From NCBI GenBank assembly GCA_002779065.1, contig PEXL01000001.1, positions 1 to 8,413 on the forward strand: a DNA stretch of 8,413 bases, given 5' to 3'. Positions 5,241-8,413 of this stretch are shown here, in pieces. Each line of letters opens with the position of its first letter. Positions within the stretch are counted from its first letter, which is position 1. The stretch comes from Candidatus Diapherotrites archaeon CG08_land_8_20_14_0_20_34_12. Lineage in GTDB: Archaea > Iainarchaeota > Iainarchaeia > Iainarchaeales > 0-14-0-20-34-12. The notes below the pieces were generated by a model. That model was not told where the DNA came from and ran no database searches. It was given only the letters and a program-made list of their open reading frames with translations. The position numbers and the translations under genes were made by a program.

Positions 5241-5525
5241 TTACTCACGTCCTGTTTCAATTATTACAGTTTTAACCCAATATTTCTTATACTCTGAAAA
5301 TTTCTTTTCCTTGCAAATAACATAAAATGACAAATTATCTGCAAAATATTTGCAGTAAGTTTTATGCTCTCTCTTTTTTGACAAATGTTTTCTTTTTGAT
5401 TCTTTCCCATTTCTTATTGTTTCAATAATTCTTTCCCTTGCTTCCCGCCAACTTAATCCATATTGGCAAGACCTCTGAATTAATCTTGCAAAGGCGTGCG
5501 CTTCAAATTTAATGCCTTCCAGCAT
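5241..5525 (-). CDS. DUF4258-like putative toxin (RelE/BrnT-type fold)
   Basis: A 94-aa basic protein. The N-terminus FEAHAFARLIQRSCQYGLSW followed by EARERIIETIRNGK matches the DUF4258 pattern, with a His-Ala pair (H10-A11), spaced arginines (R14, R18) and an I-rich helix ending in NG. The rest, TYCKYFADNLSFYVICKEK and YWVKTVIIETG, reads as the beta strands of the small RNase-toxin fold. DUF4258 proteins commonly sit next to YgiT-type zinc-finger proteins, and that is the downstream gene here, in the toxin-first order of mqsRA and brnTA. Activity as an RNase is inference from family and context. ATG at 5525 is preceded by AGGTG (5531-5535) five bases upstream. The promoter carries a palindrome suited to autoregulation. 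Confidence 0.7.
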   Translation of the reverse strand: MLEGIKFEAHAFARLIQRSCQYGLSWREARERIIETIRNGKESKRKHLSKKREHKTYCKYFADNLSFYVICKEKKFSEYKKYWVKTVIIETGRE

Positions 5526-5543
5526 AGAAGCACCTGCTATAAA

Positions 5544-5565
5544 ATATATTGTTATAACAACATAT
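5544..5565. promoter_or_regulatory. Palindromic operator candidate of the toxin-antitoxin operon
   Basis: TTGTTATAACAA at 5549-5560 is a perfect 12-bp palindrome. After one mismatch on each side it continues with ATAT/ATAT, giving 22 bp with a single mismatched pair. It partly overlaps the minus-strand TATA box and runs to the expected start of transcription, the usual position for an archaeal repressor. A dimeric AbrB/MazE-type antitoxin encoded by the operon is the natural candidate ligand. Confidence 0.6.
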
Positions 5566-5570
5566 AAAAC
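5561..5570 (-). promoter_or_regulatory. TATA box of the toxin-antitoxin operon
   Basis: On the minus strand the sequence reads GTTTTATATG, about 40 nt upstream of the toxin ATG at 5525. Initiation near 5540 would give a leader of about 15 nt that just includes the AGGTG ribosome binding site at 5531-5535. Its proximal edge is shared with the palindrome at 5544-5565. Confidence 0.5.
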
Positions 5571-5674
5571 TATGTGTTAAACTAAAATTTATTGTTTGCA
5601 TATCCAACTCCTTTAGCAAAAAACTAATTAAGCCAATAGCAATTAAAAGAGTTGCTTTGGAAAAGTAAACTTAA

Positions 5675-5695
5675 GGGTTGATTTTTAAACAACCC
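5675..5695 (+). promoter_or_regulatory. TATA-like element inside a small inverted repeat, upstream of the HAD gene
   Basis: GGGTTG (5675-5680) and CAACCC (5690-5695) are reverse complements that bracket ATTTTTAAA (5681-5689), a TATA-like sequence about 45 nt before the HAD ATG. This could be the promoter of that gene with a repressor site around it, or simply a small hairpin. The rest of 5566-5674 is AT-rich and holds nothing else I can identify. Confidence 0.35.
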
Positions 5696-5731
5696 AAAAA
5701 GGTTTTAACTGCTTAGCATAATTGATTTATT

Positions 5732-6554
5732 ATGGCACCAAAACCAATTACTCCTAAAAGGGATGGAATTGCTTTTTTTGATTTAGATGGCACACTGCGT
5801 GGAGGAAACCTTGCAGAATGGTTTGGCTTTTTGAAAAGCCATGGCTTGATAAAAGATGCCACATGGAGAAGAATGCTTACTGAAGATCGCCTATTAAGAT
5901 CAAAGAGACAAAATATCAGGCAATTCTCAACTAATATAATGAATCTTTACGCCGGAGCATTAAAGGGAGTGCCTATCACCGCAGTTGAACATTTGGCTAC
6001 TGATTTTGTTCAACAACCAGATTTATTAAAAATGCACGAGTTTGCAGAACCCTTAGTTAATTTAATGAATGATCATTGCATTACAACCTTAGTTACTGGA
6101 CAACCAATTGAGCTCTCAAGAGCAATAGCTAGAAAGTTTGGTATGACTGATTGTATGGGGGACAGAATTAGAGACAAAGAATGGGACTTATACTGGCAGA
6201 GTTTTGATTAATAATAGTGTATTTCATCAGAAAAGAAAAAGCATCGTTTCCCTTGGGAGAAAATATTCTGCATTTATAAAAAAATCATTCGCATTTGGTG
6301 ATACTCTAGAAGATGCTGTAATGTTATCTGCAGTTAGAGTCCCGATTGCAGTTAATCCGTCAAAAGAACTTGAGGATATTGCACATACAAAAGGTTGGGT
6401 AGTGATTAAAGGGCCTAATATTGTTGATCACGTAACCACTGCTTTGAGGACACATTATTTAATGAAAACAAGGCTAGCGGATAGGCAGGGAAGAAAAAGA
6501 AAATATAAAAGAATTCAAACTAATGTGAATAAAGGCAGACCGCACATTAAATAA
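5732..6554 (+). pseudogene. HAD-superfamily phosphatase (SerB/HAD-IB-like) interrupted by a +1 frameshift
   Basis: Two consecutive reading frames make one HAD phosphatase. The first, from ATG at 5732, holds motif I FFDLDGTL (nucleophile D17, acid D19), a helical cap region and motif II TTLVTGQP (T122). It would end at TAA 6209-6211 after an off-frame tail. The second frame holds the motif III lysine region (HQKRKSIV) and motif IV FAFGDTLEDAVML. Reading W-D to 6187, skipping one T at 6188 and resuming at 6189 gives Asp-Tyr-Thr-Gly-Arg-Val, the YTG turn expected here in HAD-IB proteins, and a full protein of about 273 aa ending in a lysine/arginine-rich tail. The lesion is one extra base, not in a long homopolymer. 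It may be a young pseudogene, an assembly error or a +1 recoding site. Substrate unknown. Confidence 0.8.
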
Positions 6555-6557
6555 ATC

Positions 6558-6567
6558 TATTTAAATA
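6558..6567. promoter_or_regulatory. Palindromic TATA-like sequence after the HAD gene, start of a noncoding block
   Basis: TATTTAAATA is a perfect 10-bp palindrome that matches a TATA box on either strand. On the plus strand no protein gene follows; the next gene is tRNA-Ile at 6763, so a transcript from here would carry an approximately 170-nt leader. The block 6568-6729 is AT-rich, with repeated TTTCTTTT segments (for example AGTAGTTTCTTT at about 6643-6654 and again at about 6701-6712). The long minus-strand ORF that crosses here also crosses the tRNA and is not a gene. Confidence 0.35.
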
Positions 6568-6667
6568 TTACTGCATAGTTTCATATAATATTGCCAAATT
6601 ATTTCTTTTCTTTATAGTTAAGGTTTGTTTAGTCAGAAGAAGTAGTTTCTTTTGGGTTCTAAAAGCC

Positions 6668-6686
6668 TTTTCTTTAGAAAAGAAAA
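6668..6686. repeat. 8-bp triloop inverted repeat
   Basis: TTTTCTTT (6668-6675) pairs with AAAGAAAA (6679-6686) around loop AGA. It is the shortest and least certain member of the triloop set, but it shares the TTTTCTTT stem start with the hairpins at 3064 and 6730. Confidence 0.45.
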
Positions 6687-6729
6687 TGAAATAATGAGAA
6701 AAGTAGTTTCTTTCTTTTGATAACCTACA

Positions 6730-6756
6730 TTTTCTTTCTTTTTTAAAGAAAGAAAA
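6730..6756. repeat. 12-bp perfect triloop inverted repeat upstream of tRNA-Ile
   Basis: TTTTCTTTCTTT (6730-6741) pairs perfectly with AAAGAAAGAAAA (6745-6756), loop TTT. The stem is identical to that at 3064-3090. It ends six bases before tRNA-Ile. Its right arm can alternatively pair with the left arm of the hairpin on the other side of the tRNA. Confidence 0.78.
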
Positions 6757-6762
6757 GGTGGT

Positions 6763-6837
6763 GGGCGTGTAGCTCAGTCTGGTTGGAGCACACGACTGAT
6801 AATCGTGCGGTCGACGGTTCAAATCCGTCCATGCCCA
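6763..6837 (+). tRNA. tRNA-Ile (anticodon GAU)
   Basis: The cloverleaf is complete. Acceptor GGGCGTG pairs with CATGCCC (one G-U pair), with discriminator A. The D stem is GCTC/GAGC with GG in the loop. The anticodon stem CACGA/TCGTG closes loop CTGATAA, giving anticodon GAT in DNA. The variable loop has five bases, and the T stem GACGG/CCGTC closes loop TTCAAAT. There is no intron and no encoded CCA. A triloop hairpin lies exactly six bases away on each side. No clear TATA box is at the usual distance; the nearest TATA-like sequence is the palindrome about 200 nt upstream, so its promoter is unresolved. Confidence 0.96.
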
Positions 6838-6843
6838 AACCTC

Positions 6844-6870
6844 TTCTTTCTTTTTGCGAAAAAGAAAGAA
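6844..6870. repeat. 12-bp perfect triloop inverted repeat downstream of tRNA-Ile
   Basis: TTCTTTCTTTTT (6844-6855) pairs perfectly with AAAAAGAAAGAA (6859-6870), loop GCG. It begins six bases after the tRNA and opens a nearly continuous row of five hairpins reaching 6972. Confidence 0.78.
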
Positions 6871-6972
6871 CCAAATAAAACCAAGGGTTTTATTGGTCCA
6901 AGTAAACTAAAGTTTACAGGACCCCTAAAGCAATGCTTTAGGTTGTCCAATAAAATTTCATTGAAATTTTAT
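6871..6972. repeat. Tandem hairpin array between tRNA-Ile and hydG
   Basis: Four inverted repeats follow the hairpin at 6844-6870. First, 6871-6882 with 6886-6896: 11 pairs, one bulged A, loop AAG. Second, GTAAAC 6902-6907 with GTTTAC 6912-6917, loop TAAA, extended by GGTCC/GGACC (6895-6899/6919-6923). Third, CCTAAAGC 6924-6931 with GCTTTAGG 6935-6942, loop AAT. Fourth, 6950-6959 with 6963-6972: 10 pairs, loop ATT. In addition TTTTATTGG (6888-6896) can pair with CCAATAAAA (6947-6955), which would close the second and third hairpins into a branched structure. No coding potential is convincing here. It could be a structured RNA trailer, a DNA cruciform-forming locus or a decayed palindromic element. 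Confidence 0.72.
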
Positions 6973-6976
6973 GAGG

Positions 6977-7023
6977 ATACGTTTACGAGAAGAAAGAAAA
7001 AACCTAAGAAAATAATACGTTTA
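6977..7023. repeat. 9-bp direct repeat ATACGTTTA
   Basis: ATACGTTTA occurs at 6977-6985 and again at 7015-7023, with 29 bases between the copies, just after the hairpin array. It could be a small target-site duplication or chance in AT-rich DNA; the bases between (a purine-rich AGAAGAAAGAAAAA stretch) show nothing else. Confidence 0.3.
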
Positions 7024-7024
7024 T

Positions 7025-7036
7025 AAAAATAAAAAA
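7025..7036 (-). terminator. T-rich terminator after hydG
   Basis: On the minus strand, 12 nt after the hydG TGA stop, the sequence reads TTTTTTATTTTT, a good archaeal T-tract terminator. It separates hydG from the convergent tRNA-Ile unit. Confidence 0.55.
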
Positions 7037-7048
7037 CTGCCAAAATAG

Positions 7049-8413
7049 TCAGAAATACAAATCTCGTTTGCCTTTTTCAATCCGTTTCAATTTCTTTAAG
7101 GTTAATTCCCTTATTTTTTTATCAGGAATATTTTTAATTTCTGAGAGTATCTTCTCTTCTCCCTTTGTTCTTTCATTCTGTTTTGCATAATCTACCAGAT
7201 ATTCTTTAAATGTGAGAAGCGCATTTGGCAAACAAAAGTTCTGGATATTTCCAGGCTTGGCCAATTCCATGAATTTGTCACCAGTACGACCTAAACGATA
7301 ACAGGCAGTGCAAAAACTCGGCAAATAATTTTTATTACAAAGATTTGATACAATTTCAGATAATGTTCTTGAATCATGAAGCTCAAATTGCTGCTCATCT
7401 TTTTTATTTTGTTCTGATTCTGCATATCCACCAGGATTAGTTCTTGAGCCCGCGCTTATCTGTGATATACCTAATTCAAATAATTTATCCCTGAATTCTG
7501 CTTTTTCCCTTGTGCTCAATATCATTCCAGTATAAGGTACAGCTAATCTTAACACAGCAATTAACTTTTTGAAATTATTATCTGATACTTGGCAAGGGGG
7601 ATTTTTAGTTAATGGGGCATTTAATGCATGTTCAATCCTTGGCATAGATATAGTATGTGGCCCAACATTAAATTTTTTTTCAAGATGTTTTACATGCTGA
7701 AGTAAAGCAAGCACTTCAAATTTGTAATCATAAAGCCCAAATAAAACGCCTAAGCCAACATCATCTATCCCTGCTTTTTGAGCCCTGTCCATTACAAATA
7801 ACCTGTTTTTATAATCTGCTTTAGGGCCTGATGGATGCACTTTTTTGTAAGTTTCATAATGATAGGTTTCCTGAAATAATTGATATGTGCCAATGCCTGC
7901 TTTTTTTAATCTTTTAAATTCTTTAACAGATAAGGGTGGAGCATTTACATTTACCCGCCTAATCTGGCCATTTGCTTGTTTGATACTATAAACTTTCTTA
8001 ATTGCATTTTCAAGATAATCTATTCCAGTAAGTTTGCTCTCACCAACAACAAGAAGCAAGCGTTTTTGCCCCTGCTTTAATAATTCAATAACTTCTTTTT
8101 TCAATTCCTTTTCATCTAAAACCTTCCTTTTTAATTTGCTATTTTCAACCCTAAACCCGCAGTAAAGGCAGTTATTCACACAATAATTCCCCAAATACAA
8201 TGGGGCAAAGAGCACTATTCTTGATCCGTATATCTGCTCTTTCACATAATGCGCAGCATCGAATAACTCTTTTGCGTTTGATTTATTTTTTTTAACATCT
8301 AAGCTTAGCAAAATTGCAGTTTCTCTCAAATTCAGGCCTTGGAGTTTTTTTGCTTTTTCAATAACTTTAAGAAATTCTTTTTTATCAAATTTAGTGTTAT
8401 TGATTAAATCAAA
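7049..8413 (-). CDS. hydG: [FeFe]-hydrogenase H-cluster maturase HydG (5' end beyond window)
   Basis: HydG is a radical SAM enzyme that cleaves tyrosine to CO and cyanide and builds the Fe(CO)2(CN) synthon for the H-cluster of [FeFe] hydrogenase. The visible 454 residues show the radical SAM motif CVNNCLYC (CX3CX2C) about 78 residues from the window edge, GFR after it, ISAGSRTNPGGY, and near the C-terminus FCTACYRLGRTGDKF with a third cysteine 22 residues on: CX2CX22C. That motif holds the auxiliary [4Fe-4S] cluster carrying the dangler iron, and separates HydG from tyrosine lyase ThiH. The C-terminus GKRDLYF is family-like. The frame stays open from a TTG at 8329 to the edge (FDLINNTKFDKKEFLKVIEK visible), so the TTG is not the start; about 15-20 residues are probably missing. 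Partner genes hydE, hydF or hydA may lie past the right edge. Confidence 0.96.
   Translation of the reverse strand, partial: FDLINNTKFDKKEFLKVIEKAKKLQGLNLRETAILLSLDVKKNKSNAKELFDAAHYVKEQIYGSRIVLFAPLYLGNYCVNNCLYCGFRVENSKLKRKVLDEKELKKEVIELLKQGQKRLLLVVGESKLTGIDYLENAIKKVYSIKQANGQIRRVNVNAPPLSVKEFKRLKKAGIGTYQLFQETYHYETYKKVHPSGPKADYKNRLFVMDRAQKAGIDDVGLGVLFGLYDYKFEVLALLQHVKHLEKKFNVGPHTISMPRIEHALNAPLTKNPPCQVSDNNFKKLIAVLRLAVPYTGMILSTREKAEFRDKLFELGISQISAGSRTNPGGYAESEQNKKDEQQFELHDSRTLSEIVSNLCNKNYLPSFCTACYRLGRTGDKFMELAKPGNIQNFCLPNALLTFKEYLVDYAKQNERTKGEEKILSEIKNIPDKKIRELTLKKLKRIEKGKRDLYF

Noticed and set aside
5258..5260. TTG as start of the antitoxin gene
   Set aside because: The ATG at 5239 follows the toxin stop directly, has GTGAG as ribosome binding site and begins just before the zinc-finger domain.
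6204..6554. Separate 116-codon gene starting at TTG 6204
   Set aside because: It lacks a start signal and contains HAD motifs III-IV only; it is the frameshifted second half of the phosphatase at 5732.
6568..6822. Minus-strand ORF of 84 codons
   Set aside because: It overlaps most of tRNA-Ile and the hairpin at 6730-6756, and its translation is largely low-complexity from CTTT repeats; not a gene.
6668..6972. CRISPR array
   Set aside because: The repeats are inverted, differ from one another and lack regular spacers; no cas gene is present.
6805..7026. Plus-strand ORF of 73 codons
   Set aside because: It starts inside tRNA-Ile and runs through the hairpin array; its apparent protein reflects inverted repeats, not coding selection.
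8327..8329. TTG as start codon of hydG
   Set aside because: The frame remains open upstream to the window edge, and the upstream residues look like a HydG N-terminal helix, so the true start lies outside.

Overview
The window looks like AT-rich DNA from an archaeon, most probably a DPANN lineage of the Woesearchaeota/Pacearchaeota type. Four lines of evidence support this. The tRNA-Gln has the archaeal A1-U72 pair. TATA boxes about 25 nt upstream of leaderless or short-leader genes recur (at 761-770, 786-793, 2584-2593 and 5561-5570). Shine-Dalgarno motifs are of the GGTGA type. A tandem winged-helix regulator of archaeal style is present. The lineage assignment is inference; no rRNA or ribosomal protein is present to fix it.

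Layout. 1-150: noncoding, with stem-loops downstream of a minus-strand tRNA-Gln(UUG) at 150-222. 300-743: two small unrecognised minus-strand genes, diverging from a plus-strand inositol monophosphatase-family gene (821-1606), which is followed by a ten-helix DMT-type transporter (1663-2520). 2521-2715: a strong promoter and a long, structured leader. 2716-3658: a small three-helix membrane protein and a two-winged-helix regulator, probably one functional pair. 3690-4898: a very clear ornithine aminotransferase. 4913-5525: a minus-strand toxin-antitoxin-like pair, DUF4258-like protein then YgiT-type zinc finger plus AbrB/MazE domain, with a palindromic operator candidate on its promoter. 5732-6554: a HAD phosphatase split by a single +1 frameshift near 6188. 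6555-7048: a repeat-rich noncoding block around a tRNA-Ile(GAU). 7049-8413: HydG, the radical SAM [FeFe]-hydrogenase maturase, running off the right edge.

The most unusual structural signal is a set of near-perfect inverted repeats with exactly three unpaired bases at the tip, found only between genes (stems at 116-150, 3064-3090, 6668-6686, 6730-6756, 6844-6870, 6871-6896, 6924-6942 and 6950-6972). Two of them share an identical 12-bp stem with different loops. Two flank tRNA-Ile symmetrically at 6 nt on each side, and their facing arms can also pair with each other across the tRNA. Five are stacked nearly end to end downstream of that tRNA.

Metabolically the window hints at a fermentative, hydrogen-handling cell (HydG), with ornithine/glutamate-semialdehyde interconversion (ornithine aminotransferase) and sugar/inositol phosphate hydrolysis. 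The genes are otherwise a mixed neighbourhood of short transcription units and not one pathway.
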